NCBI GenBank assembly: GCA_009746045.1 | Contig: RPFO01000459.1 | Coordinates: 20,001-74,406, forward strand | Reading direction: 5' to 3' | From: Mesostigma viride | Taxonomy: Eukaryota; Streptophyta; Mesostigmatophyceae; Mesostigmatales; Mesostigmataceae | Length of the DNA: 54,406 nt | Program-made: the position numbers and the translations under genes | Notes under the pieces: model-generated | What the model was told of the DNA's origin: nothing | Seen by the model: the letters and a program-made list of their open reading frames with translations, nothing else | Database searches by the model: none | Part shown: one piece after another, positions 10,828 to 21,015 of the stretch | Numbering within the stretch: the first letter of the stretch is position 1 | Layout: every line of letters starts with the position of its first letter

Positions 10828-11778
10828 GCCATGAGACGACTCGCGGGGTCGCCCTTGCAATGCCCGGAAGAGCGTGTCCATAGTCTGGAACGTCAAGGGA
10901 TGTGTTAGTCATAGTTAGCTAATTGTTAGTTTGACTTTTGGTCCCGCTGGGCAGCCGCTATGTTCCCAAAGGGTGACCCCAAGCAAGGGGCGTGTAGGCA
11001 GCCCTTATTTTTGGTAAACCTCTGTATCAATCAGACATGTCTACCTGATTAGCGACCACCGCTGCCCAAGTTGTCAGCTTTGAAACCTCGGTGTGGCACA
11101 GAATGATTGTTGAGGCAACCACAAGCGTGTTGTGTGCATGCCAGCTGTCCCTGGTATAGGGCGGTTCAATACTCAGTGCACTCCCTGGCTTGCCGAAAAG
11201 CTGGGCGTGCATGTCTGGGCGTGCATGTGAGTCTAACGGAATATTTGTTGTTTCAGAGGGGGACTTTCTTATTTTATTGCAAAGTGACCCCAAACCCGGG
11301 GGGTGATCCAAGGTCGCCTTCGCAGAGAGTTGGCATGCAGCGTCACATGCCTGGATTTCTGCTGCGTTCTTAACTTACTGAAGTATGCATCTGCGTGCCA
11401 TCAACTATGTGCTGGGGGATCGTACGGCCGGAGTACTATGCTAGTCTCAAATGTGAGACAGCTATTCCTGGACGCATGATGTTCCAACGTCGTGTAAGTA
11501 AGTGCGTGAACATGCACTGAAGGCATGCCACGGAGTACCCGATGAGGTACTTTTCTATGCGGATACTTCACCCGGGAAGGCAAGCGGCGGGACTCAGTCG
11601 CCCAGGTCTGGAGTCGCAGATAGCAACTCCGCGTCATCCGGACTATATCCAAGACGACTGTACGCTCGGCCATGTTGACGGGTGTGGGTGGAGGTTGCAT
11701 GCTAACATCGGATATCGCGACGATGCCTAGCCTTATTTAGTAATGTTGTGCCCATGCAGGGAGTCACTCTCTGCTGAG
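10828..11778. other. Intergenic, nothing recognised
   Basis: This is the 3' flank of the ankyrin/TPR gene. Short open frames (up to about 99 codons) overlap on both strands and show no domain, consistent splice signals or composition that would support a gene. Confidence 0.4.
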
Positions 11779-12250
11779 AAGCCATGCCATAGCTCTTGTA
11801 TAGCCATGATGATCTTCCCCCTCACAGGCATGCTCCCCCCTTACCCGGGCATAGCGTGATAGACCATGAGGGTGCGGGTGCCCTGGTGCACCTAGAGCAA
11901 GTGTTGTTTACATTCCCACCCTTGCAGGAAGTAGCTTAGAATGTATTATAGGCTCATATGCCCCTTCTCAGGGCTATGTGCTACATATTCTGATCATTGA
12001 ATTGAATTGAATTGTAACATAACTCCGTTGGGAGTATATGTAGCACATAGCCCAGAGAAGGGGCATATGGCCTATCATACATTCTAAGCTACTTCCTGCA
12101 AGGGTGGGAATGTAAACAACACTTGCTCTAGGTGCACTAGGGCACCTGCACCACCCAGAGTTTCAGGCAACACCCAGCGAAGGGGAGCCTGTCATAGGTG
12201 GGGAAGATCATCATGGCTATACAAGAGCTAGGACATGGCTTCTCTACAGA
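11770..12250. repeat. Long foldback (inverted repeat) beside LINE ORF1
   Basis: Left arm 11779-11990 (GAGAAGCCATGCCATAGCTC ... GGGCTATGTGCTACATAT) is inverted at about 12030-12244 (TATGTAGCACATAGCCC ... GAGCTAGGACATGGCTTCTC). The arms are over 200 bp with small indels. The centre holds GAATTGAATTGAATTG and the stem-loop CTCCGTTGGGAG with TAGCACATA, which is the LINE tail motif seen elsewhere. The right arm reads as the 3' end of the minus-strand element that carries ORF1. The left arm is an inverted copy of it. Confidence 0.8.
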
Positions 12251-12433
12251 GAGCATCTCTCTGCATGGCATAGCATGGCGAAATTCTTAATGCAACATCC
12301 ATGGGGGTCCCGTTATAGGCAGGGCTTGGCTAAATCCTGTAGACAACATCCATGGGGGCCATTATGGGCGCACATGCGCGTGGGCCACATGCTAGGCTAA
12401 GCCTGACTAATCTACACTACTGGTATGAATTCC

Positions 12434-13780
12434 CTAGTCTGGGGTGGCAGGAGGGGGCTGCCAGGGCTTGTGGTCAACGTGGATGACCGCCCCCCTCCAG
12501 TATACCGGCTTCCCCCCTGCGCTGTGCCGGAGCTGAAGGTAGGCCGGCCATAGCTCGCGTCGCCGCTGTTGCTGGGCCAGGGTCAAGTCGTCGTCCAGCG
12601 TGAAGCGAGTCCTCGAGAGCTTCTTGCGGCATTTAAGGAACGACAGCTTGTCCGCCATGTACTTAAAGGTGAGGAGCACGGGTGCCGGGCCAGCCTTCCC
12701 CCGCGCGCGGGGGAGGCGGACAGCCGACATGTCCAGCTCACCAGTGAGTAGCATGGGGGCAAGAATGTCGCGCTTAAATGCCTCAAGAAGGGTCGTGGAG
12801 GTCTCACCTGCCGGCTGGTCGAAGTGCTTGACGATGACATTGTGGCTGCGCCGGGCGATGTCGGTTTCCTCGCGAAGGTCGAGGGCTTGTTGCTTGAGTT
12901 GTGCCGAGATGGTGGAGGTGGTGGAGGTGGTGTGCTGCTTAAGCAAGTCCGCCCAGGTGGAGGGAGCATCGCCGGCCGGGCCAGCAGACGCCGGCTGGGC
13001 GGCGATGTCCTTCACCGCCTGGGCGGTGAGGCCGGCGGTGTCATGCAAGCTCTCAAGGGCGTTGGCGGTGGCTTGAAGGCGTTGGTCGAGGTCGAGGAGC
13101 TGGGCTTTGATGTCGGCAGTGGAGGCGGAAATGGCAGTGGAGGTGGAGGCGGCAGCGGCGGAAATGTGAGGAAGTTCAGCAGCCAGCGTGCCACCCATTG
13201 CTGCGACGTCAGCAGCAAGGGGGGTCACGTGCTGCTGAAAGGCTTCCGTGAGGATGGAACGGAGGGTGGGGGCGGAGATGGATGGAGCCCAGATCTCGTC
13301 GTCAGAGCGCTCGAGAAGGGAGTTGAGGATGGTGTGCTGGAGCTGGGGGCGGGGGCAGCCAAGCAGGGCGCCGTGGGTTTGCCAGCGGCTGCCGTTGCTG
13401 CCGATGAGGCGACCTTGGTCGTAAAGATGGAGGCACAGGTCGTAAAGCGAGGCGTAGTCCCCGTAGAAGATGCAGTCCATAGCATCGTAAGGAGACAGGT
13501 TGTTCCAGTCGTGATCATCGACCTTGAAAGGGTGGGGCCGAAAGCGCGGTTCCGAGGGGCGGGACCATCCTGTTTTGTCGGCTGGGCGGGTGCGTTTCGG
13601 GTCAGGCGATGCCGATGGCGAGGCATTAAGCCCGGGAGGTTGCTGGGTGGCCACCAGTGCACGACTAGTGTCACCGCTGTCTACCGGACCTGATGGCGAA
13701 GCTGCAGCCGCAGCTGCCGCATTTTCATGGGCGAGCGCATCCGCCAAACTGCGTTGCGTCAAAGGACGTTTGCTCGTCAT
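12434..13780 (-). CDS. LINE ORF1-type RNA-binding protein (orphan)
   Basis: An uninterrupted 448-codon frame. The N-terminal ~80 residues are Ala/Ser/Pro-rich. Residues 80-180 are globular, and about 190-300 are Ala/Thr/Gln-rich and helical (coiled-coil-like). Residues about 310-440 match the L1 ORF1p pattern: an RRM-like block (RRSHNVIVKHF ... VRLPRARGKAGPAPVLLTF) followed by the C-terminal block (FLKCRKKLSRTRFTLDDDLT, WRGAVIHVD). ORF1p binds its own LINE RNA and chaperones target-primed reverse transcription. No ORF2 follows; only the tail at about 12020-12050 is present. The copy is therefore non-autonomous unless ORF2 is supplied elsewhere. The intact frame suggests either recent insertion or retained function. 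Confidence 0.65.
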   Translation of the reverse strand: MTSKRPLTQRSLADALAHENAAAAAAASPSGPVDSGDTSRALVATQQPPGLNASPSASPDPKRTRPADKTGWSRPSEPRFRPHPFKVDDHDWNNLSPYDAMDCIFYGDYASLYDLCLHLYDQGRLIGSNGSRWQTHGALLGCPRPQLQHTILNSLLERSDDEIWAPSISAPTLRSILTEAFQQHVTPLAADVAAMGGTLAAELPHISAAAASTSTAISASTADIKAQLLDLDQRLQATANALESLHDTAGLTAQAVKDIAAQPASAGPAGDAPSTWADLLKQHTTSTTSTISAQLKQQALDLREETDIARRSHNVIVKHFDQPAGETSTTLLEAFKRDILAPMLLTGELDMSAVRLPRARGKAGPAPVLLTFKYMADKLSFLKCRKKLSRTRFTLDDDLTLAQQQRRRELWPAYLQLRHSAGGKPVYWRGAVIHVDHKPWQPPPATPD

Positions 13781-13860
13781 ATATTGCGTGTTAGATTCGG
13801 AAAATTATATCAGCATGTGCGTCTTAGAAAGACGAAGCGATAGTGATATTCACAGCTGAA

Positions 13861-15156
13861 TTTGGGGCTCAAACGTGAAAGTTATGAGCTCCGCCGTCAG
13901 CCATGGCTACCTCGTGGCTCGTGGCTCGTGGCTCGTGGTTCATTTGTATATCACCGCTGGTCTGCCATTCTGATCATACGGGAGTATATGTGCTACATAT
14001 ACTCCCAACGGAGTTATGTTCCTAATTAATTAATTAATTAATCGGATATCGCGGCCAGGAGAATATACTGAAGGCTTCTCCCGGAGCCTGAGGGTTTTGG
14101 GGGGCATACCCAGGGTTCACTCACAACCCTTTTTGGTGCCCTTAACGTCATGTAAGGGTACCAGAAAGCTCATCTTATGTATATACTGATCGCGTTTTTC
14201 CGCGTTTTCCGCGGCCCGGCACTGAACGCAAATGGTTTTCACCTTTGCGGAGTGTCTGATCAGAATACTGATAGACACAAAATGAGCTTTCATACATCAA
14301 TAAGACAGCCAGTGCAGGACAGAAAATGTACTCATTCGAGTCTGCACCATACGCCCGCAAACTCAAATTAATTAATTAATTAATAGACACGTGACTGCGT
14401 CACGTGAGCCCGCAAAATCCAAAACTAGGCGGTAAAAACCATGATCATAATTACACATAATAGTTGTCTCACTTAACATAAAAATGGAAACATTTATAAT
14501 CTGTGTCGTATATAGCTAGTTGTATTTGGTCGTCCAGCTAGCTCGCGCTCGATCCGCCCATGCACACACCAAGCTAGCTAGATCGATGTGCAGCCATGAT
14601 CTGTGCTGCGAAAGTCCGGCATGTATTGAGCGATGTGCATGCATGAGGCAACTAAATTCCTGGACGCTGATAATTAGTTAATGAAACTCGTGCTCGACCG
14701 TTGGGGAGTCACAGAGCATTAACCCTGATGGATGGATGGATGGATGGATGCGTACACGCAATTCTACCGGTCTAATCTATCTACAACAACAAGCCAATTA
14801 ACTCTATATCTGGACGCATGCCGGTCGATCTGTCTGTCAACTATATCCATATAAACGCTATAATTACTACGCACGTCACGTCAAGTCAACTCATAACTTC
14901 TGAACAGGCGTACGTAAATTAATGTCATGAAATATACGTCGAGCCCTGACTGGAGCTTACAATACGCTCCACACATAAAACATAAACTCACTCTCAGCAA
15001 CCACGTTCCTACTAAACACATAATACTCCTTGTCTCCTTGACATAATACTCATCAACCTGCTGCCAGTTATTCATGTACAAAATCATAAGAGCAGATGTC
15101 TGACATCCCTCCAGCCTGGCCTGACCCGCCTTTTGCTCGGTTACCCTTGTCCCCTT
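13861..15156. other. Intergenic with LINE tails and dispersed repeats
   Basis: At 13978-14040 lies a plus-oriented LINE tail (GTGCTACATATACTCCCAACGGAG, then AATTAATTAATTAATTAAT). At 14190-14264 is the second copy of the CGCGTTTTCCGCGG...CACCTTTGCGGAGTGTCTGATCAG repeat also found near 3740. At 14682-14745 is another tail copy (CTCGTGCTCGACCGTTGGGGAGTCACAGAGCATTAACCCTGATGGATGG, cited in parts: hairpin at 14688-14710, then (GGAT)n). No gene is seen. Confidence 0.5.
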
Positions 15157-15756
15157 GGAGTTCGCACATGTCTTAGTAAGTGAGACGCAATGTCTCGACG
15201 CAAGCCCTAGGAAGGGCTTGGATTTACAAAGCATACAATCTCCTGGAGACACAGGTGGTCATTCTCTTCCTCCATGGCCACTCTGCAGCCAAACCTCGCA
15301 AGCTTCTGACCCCTTGCCTTCAAGAATGCAAGGGCGCGGGACCATGCTTTCTCTCGCCGGGCTCTGGGTTGGTTACCTACCGCCACACGTGCACTGGCAA
15401 GATGGGGGCACGGCACGGCCTCGTAAGGCACTCATAAGGTGGCTTCATGGTGCGCTCCCATCCTACAGCTTCAAAAATGCAGTAGACATGCAGTCCTTGT
15501 TACCACCAAAGGCACGGCATTGGCATAAGGCTGCCCTTGGCATGGCCCATCGGTTCCAGCTCAAGGCACGGCATGCCGGTGGTGACCTCGGCCTCACAGC
15601 GTGGTGTCCCGTGTCACCATCGCAGGGCACGGCCTGGCTGACTTCCAGGCACCTGCCTCAAACAAACGGTTAAATGCAAACGAGTAGCACCCAGCCTCAA
15701 GCCAACGTTTTCCCGATCCAGCTCCCTTTTGGCCATCTCCACCCATAGGAAGTATC
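15157..15756. other. 3' flank of the GLYR1-type gene
   Basis: This lies downstream of the reductase stop (minus-strand gene). Repeated short GGCACGGC-type motifs occur at 15409-15640. Open frames here (for example 172 codons on the plus strand) lack any recognisable domain and are not supported as genes. Confidence 0.35.
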
Positions 15757-18510
15757 TCACGGCATCGCATTGCCGTCCCACTCGCGCGCCCGCACCGCCT
15801 CCTCGTCCGCCCTCGCCCTCAGCACGTCCAGCACCGCCGAGAAGTCCTTGTTGCCCAGCCCCGCGTTGCGCGCGCTGATGTACAGCTGGTTGGCGGCGGC
15901 CGTCACTGGCATGGCCTGCGTGGCCTGCTCCGCAAGGGCGAGCGCTAGCCGCAGGTCCTTCTGCTGGTGCTTGAGGGGGAATGCCGGGTTGTACTTGCGC
16001 TCGCCGGTCATGTCCTTGCCCTTGGCGGCGAACATCGGGCAGGCGATCGCACCCTGGGAGATGATGCCCAGGAACGCGTCCGCGTCCAGGCCGAGTGTCT
16101 CGGTGAGCGCCAGCTGGCAAACAGGAAGGGGGGGAAGGAGGGGAGAGGATAGAGACGCAGGAAGGGGAGAGGGGGGGAAGAGAGGCAGGAGAGGAGGGGG
16201 GAGGAGGGGAGGGGGAGGAGGGGAGGGGGGAGGAGGGGAGAGGGGAGGAGGGGAGGGGGAGGAGGGGAGAGGGGAGGAGGGGAGAGGGGAGGAGGGGAGA
16301 GGGGAGGAGGGGAGGAGGGAGGAGGGGGGGACGAGGAACGTCATGGGTAATGGGGGAGGAGGTTAGCCAGACGGCTTGGCGGGGGAAGGAGCATCTGGAG
16401 CAGTGGGTGAGTCGGGTGGGCGGGTGGGGTGGGTGGGTGGGTGGGTGGGTGGGTGGGTGGGTGGGTGGGTGGGTGGGTGGGTGGGTGGGTGGGTGGGTGG
16501 GTGGGTGGGTGGGTGGGTGGGTGGGTGGGTGGGTGGGTGGGTGGGTGGGAAGGTGGGTGGGGTGGGTGGGTGGATGGGTGGGTGGGTGGGGTGGGTGGGT
16601 GGGTGGGTGGGTGGGTGGGTGGGTGGGTGGGTGGGTGGGTGGGTGGTGGGTGGGTGGGTGGGTGGGTGGGTGGGTGGGTGGGTGGGTGGGTGGGTGGGTG
16701 CGTGGGTGCGTGAGTGCGTGGGTGCGTGGGTGCGTGGGTGGGTGCGTGGTTGGTTGGTTGGTTGGTTGGTTGGTTGGTTGGTTGGTTGGTTGGTTGGTTG
16801 GTTGGTTGGTTGGTTGGTTGGTTGGTTGGTTGGTTGGTTGGTTGGTTGGTTGGTTGGTTGGTTGGTTGGTTGGTTGGTTGGTTGGTTGGTTGGTTGGTTG
16901 GTTGCGTGGTTGGTTGGTTGGTTGGTTGGTTGCGTGGTTGGTTGGTTGGTTGGTTGGTTGGTTGGTTGGTTGGTTGGTTGGTTGGTTGGTTGGTTGGTTG
17001 GTTGGTTGGTTGGTTGGTTGGTTGGTTGGTTGGTTGGTTGGTTGGTTGGTTGGTTGGTTGGTTGGTTGGTTGGTTGGTTGGTTGGTTGGTTGGTTGGTTG
17101 GTTGGTTGGTTGGTTGGTTGGTTGGTTGGTTGGTTGGTTGGTTGGTTGGTTGGGTGCGTGAGTGCAGCATGGAAGACAAAGACCGTGCGGCAACAATCGG
17201 TGCTTGTGGTATGAAAAGTAGCAGAACCATGCAACGGGTGGGTGCATGTAAATCAAGGCCGTAGGGCAAAAGAGTGCTCCGATGATTCGCACATTGGATA
17301 GGGTATATCAAGAAGTGGATGCAAGGCCGCGACTGGCGAGCAGACGGTGGCCCAACACAAGCATGGGAAGGACCACAGCACCTTCCTGAAGCACATTGCC
17401 TTCTAGGGCAGCAGCACAGCACCTTCCTGTATCACGGCACCTTGCAGGATCACGATGCCTTCCAGAATCACAACACAGCATCTTACTTGAACGAATTCCT
17501 TACGTACCCCTTCTGCAAAGCCACCCATCATTGCGCCCATGACCGCGTTCACCACCAGCTTCATGCGCGCCGCCTGGCCGACCGGCCCCAAGTAGTACGT
17601 CGCCTTGCCCATAATGTCCAAGTAGGGGCGGGCGCGGTCCAGCAGGGGAGCGTCCCCTGCCGTGATAAAAATAAGCTCCCCATCCATAGCAGGCTTGAGG
17701 CTGCCCGAGACAGGAGCCTCCATGAACAAGCCGCCGGCCTTGTTGACGGCTTCTCCGATCCGTTGAGCGGTGGAAGGATCAACGGTCGAGCAATCGATGT
17801 AGCCCCTGGCGGTCCCAAGCCCCTCCACCGCGCCCTTGGGCATGAACGCGACTTCCAGACTCGCGCCCGGGTCGCTCAGCATGGCGAAGGTGATGTCGCA
17901 GCTGCGAGCCGGACAAGAAGCCAGAGTGAAATGGGAGGTGGTCGGGAGATGCCATTAACATTGGGATGCCATTAAAGAAGCCTTGCTTCGCGTGACAGAC
18001 TGAATGGCATGGAGTAAAAGTATGTCGGCAACTTACACGCGACGGCCTAAACAGCATGGATATGAAAGGCATGTCGGGACCTTGCACGTGGCAGGAGAAA
18101 TGTAACTTATTAATCAAGGCATGTCGGGACGACGGAACTTACTTGTTCGTCACTTCTGCCGGGCTAGAAGCCACACGGGCTCCCATTCCTTCAAGAACTC
18201 TACAATTCACTGGATTTCTAGACCAGATATGGACATTGACGCCCGATTGCACAAGGTTCCTTGCCATTTCCTTGCCCATGATACCCATGCCTAGAAATCC
18301 GACCGAACGCTGCCGTTCTTCGGCTTTCATCCTCACTATTAGGTGCGAGCCCCGCCGTGCAGGACGGGAGACGCTCGGCACGGACGGGCATTTTGGCAAG
18401 GGAGAACCACCTAGGAGCCATCCCTTAGCTGACAGCACCCGTGGGCCACACGAGAGTTGACAAGTTGTCATGGTGGTTGCACAGGCAGATGCCATGGTTA
18501 CTGCCCCCAA
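15757..18510 (-). CDS. GLYR1: Glyoxylate / succinic semialdehyde reductase (beta-hydroxyacid dehydrogenase family)
   Basis: Three exons join in frame: 18510-18143, 17901-17508 and 16113-15757, giving 372 residues. Donors are GTAAGT and GTACGT and both acceptors are CAG. The protein reduces glyoxylate and succinic semialdehyde with NADPH, a detoxification role linked to photorespiration and GABA metabolism. The first ~65 residues are a Ser/Thr/Arg-rich, transit-peptide-like leader. Then comes the dinucleotide fold [17 protein letters not shown], the substrate loop [26 protein letters not shown], and the catalytic-Lys helix [18 protein letters not shown]. The C-terminal domain contains [17 protein letters not shown]. 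All family residues are present, so it should be active. Intron 2 (16114-17507) is almost filled by simple-sequence arrays. Organelle targeting (plastid or mitochondrion) is inferred only. A further in-frame Met at residue 6 is an alternative start. Confidence 0.9.
16140..17157. repeat. Intronic simple-sequence block: polypurine, (GGGT)n, (GGTT)n
   Basis: Inside GLYR1 intron 2. 16140-16330 is G/A-only, made of GGGGAGGA-like units; on the transcribed strand this is a pyrimidine tract leading to the acceptor at 16114. 16425-16740 is (GGGT)n with small interruptions ending in (GCGTGGGT) variants. 16745-17152 is about 400 bp of (GGTT)n, interrupted by GCGT at about 16903 and 16931. The many WVGG/WLVG/TNQP open frames are repeat artefacts. 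Confidence 0.95.
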
Positions 18511-18837
18511 ATGGCCAGAGATACCAGCACAACAAGACTAGCCCCCGTCAGCTCGAAACTGATATTGAGCCTCCAAAAAGTGTAGTCGAATGCGTTAGCA
18601 ATGCGACGTTGTATGCATTAATTGTAGAACGTCGTTAACGAGATACTCGGCTATAACGAGGTGGCACGCTGACGCGGCCACATGGGGGGGGCAGACAGCA
18701 GACTGCTTTTGGGAAAGGGATCAGTTTTCTTGTTCGTGTAAGGGATCAGGGATCTCTGCGTCGGAATATGAAGGGAGGCGGAACGTTAGGCGCCAAACAC
18801 GGGATCTCTCACTCAAGCAACGGGCAGGGATTTTGAA

Positions 18838-19440
18838 CTAGGGGCCGAAGTCATCCGGTGTCGAGATAGATGCTGTCAGCGCATGGCATTGGATAGTTGT
18901 CGCAGTTGGATCATACCATTCCCTCTTGTCCTGGTACACTAGTGGCAAGTGGCTGTTGCAGCACGCAGGGCGACACTCGGTCACTCGCTGACTGCTGAGC
19001 CTCTTTTTACCGAAGAGCCCGATTCCCAGCTGTTAGCTATGGCGTAGATCCTGCAATTTAATAGATCGGCACGCTAATAGAGCGAGGGAGCCCAGGAAAC
19101 GGACCGGCGGGGTTGTATGACATCGTAATTTAGTCTTGTCAACCTGGCGGCATTATACTTTTGGGCTCAGGTTTCATGAATTTGCCGCCGATTGGAGAAG
19201 GGAATGGTTGAGCCACTCACAGCTCGGAGAAGGTAGCAATGACCTTTCCCGTTCCTACTTCGGGGTACATGCAAAGAATATTATTTAAACAGGATTTAAA
19301 GGCCAGCACAGTCGCCGTGTTGCTACCAATTCGTTGCTTGCCATCGCCGGGGCAGGACGCAGCGTTTTCCTTGCGATGATAATAGGCCACGCATTCCCCT
19401 CGCAAGGCATGGTTGCTGAACCCGCGTCCGTGGGCGACTT
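18838..19440 (-). CDS. Putative Cys-rich protein, two exons visible, N-terminus unresolved
   Basis: A minus-strand open frame through 19440-19221 (AYYHRKENAASCPGDGKQRI, then SCLNNILCMYPEVGTGKVIA) ends exactly at a consensus donor, CT|GTGAGT at 19220-19215. Joining to an acceptor CAG at 18994-18992 continues in frame for 51 codons (TECRPACCNSHLPLVYQDKR ...) to TAG at 18838. Several Cys residues and a spliceable junction favour a real gene. It would lie head-to-tail upstream of GLYR1. No start codon or upstream exon was fixed and no family was recognised. A secreted Cys-rich protein is possible but unproven. It could also be chance. Confidence 0.3.
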
Positions 19441-19499
19441 GGGCGTATAAGCTTAAGTGTTTTAATAAGCAAGCCCCCACGTAGAAGAAATGGCATCAC

Positions 19500-21015
19500 A
19501 CAAAAAGGTGCGTGCTGCATTTCGCTTCATGCGACGGAGAGTTTTCAGCGCACACCTGTCTGGCGCCAATGGCGACCGGAGTCCTTGCAGCAGCATCCTG
19601 CAAACCCATTCACTTCGAGCAAAATATTCTAAGCTCGACTGATGACGATGTCTTAGTGTGGTTTGGGTCCGCTCCTATACGGCGCAGGTGGTCGCCTTTG
19701 GACTTCACAGCATTGCCTTCGCGGAGCAGCCCTTGCAGGGAGCTGCGACCCCGATTGCGGTATCGCCTCCGAAGAACGAGTACGTGGTGCTTCACCCCAC
19801 CTGTGCTAGAAAATGTCCTCAACCCCCCCTATTCTTCTGGACTACACGTGCTCTGGCTGCATGGAAGAAACTTGGTGTAAGGGCAGAGGCTATCACCCTG
19901 TTAGCTCGGTTGGCAAATGTATCTCACGCAGCTGCAGCATGTGTGGCAGCGTTGAGTGAGGGCCGTATCACGTCGTAGACTGCACCGTAGACAGACAACA
20001 GACATTATCAATTGAGGCTGGCTGCTCCCTCCCCCAATAGCTAGCTAAAACTCCTCATAACTTTAGCCCAGAATTTCACTGGAGTTCCTCCGGCATTCTT
20101 TCCACGGCTATGGGGGGATCTCGAGCCCAAGCCCCCCTGAGCTATAACCCGGACCACGGGAAAAAGCCTTGTCATCGGAGACGGGTGCCAGTATGTCTCA
20201 GGCATGGTGCTTGACATATTGTACCGGATCTTCCAGATTTCAGGCCTGCGCTGACGGTCTCATTTGGACGTATGGTATTGTGCGAGATAGGTGGGTCATA
20301 GGAGTAGTTGCACACTGACCCGTTAGTTGTACATCAACCCAGTTCTACGGGATGTCAAAGCGTGGAATAAGTTGACCGTGGCTCGACCCTGGTGGGGTCA
20401 ACTGTCAAACCAGAACCCTCGATCAAGGGCTCAATCTATCCAGAACGGTTGCTTGGATGGCACATCCCTTTGAAGCTTCTGATGCCTTGTCTGCCTTTGA
20501 TTCCTTTTGTATTGATTCACTTAGTCGAGCTTTGACTTGAACTATGCACGCAATTAAGGTATGAAGTTAGGCTAGTGATGCATACATGGTATGTATTAAC
20601 CTGCAGACCTGGCAGCTGCCCTGTGTGCATACTTACCAGTCAGTAAGTCGGTCAAAGTATGCCTGTGCATGCCAGAGGTATGTTCCAGCCTGTACATGTC
20701 TTAACCGTCGATCACTGCATGCCACCCTACCACTAAGCCTCTTGCAGCGCTTTAGGCATCCCAGTTTCTTGCCCACTTGGCAATCCCCTTCGACAATCCC
20801 CCATTGACGTCCCCCTTCACCATCCCCCTTCACAATCTCGTTTTGATAGTTGCCCTGGGCAGTTCCCTTCAACAAACGTGTGTCCGGACAATGGTGTCCT
20901 GTGGCCAGGCCGTGACTGCTGGGCCTGCATCATGCCTCACATGCAATGCGATTATCATAACATATTCCTCCCCCCCCACCCCCACCCCCACTCCCCCCCT
21001 TGTGTGTGCCCGCAG
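19500..21015. other. Mostly unassigned; possible upstream exons of the HAD-like gene
   Basis: Overlapping open frames at 19512-19980 compete on both strands, and none gives a recognisable domain. 20000-20990 contains no convincing coding frame. CCATCCCC/CAATCCCC short repeats occur at 20770-20840. C-rich tracts lead to the acceptor at 21015. The first exon or exons of the gene at 21016 should lie here or further left. Confidence 0.35.

Noticed and set aside
15614-17422. 602- and 300-codon TNQP/HPPT/WVGG/WLVG frames
   Set aside because: Tetranucleotide arrays read as codons; they lie in GLYR1 intron 2. The real exon in this span is 15757-16113.
19495-19980. Plus-strand frames starting MASHKKVRAAF (50 codons) and a Cys-rich 48-codon frame at 19813-19959
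   Set aside because: Competing frames on both strands, no domain, no consistent splice model. The Cys-rich one (YTCSGCMEETWC) may be an exon but could not be connected.
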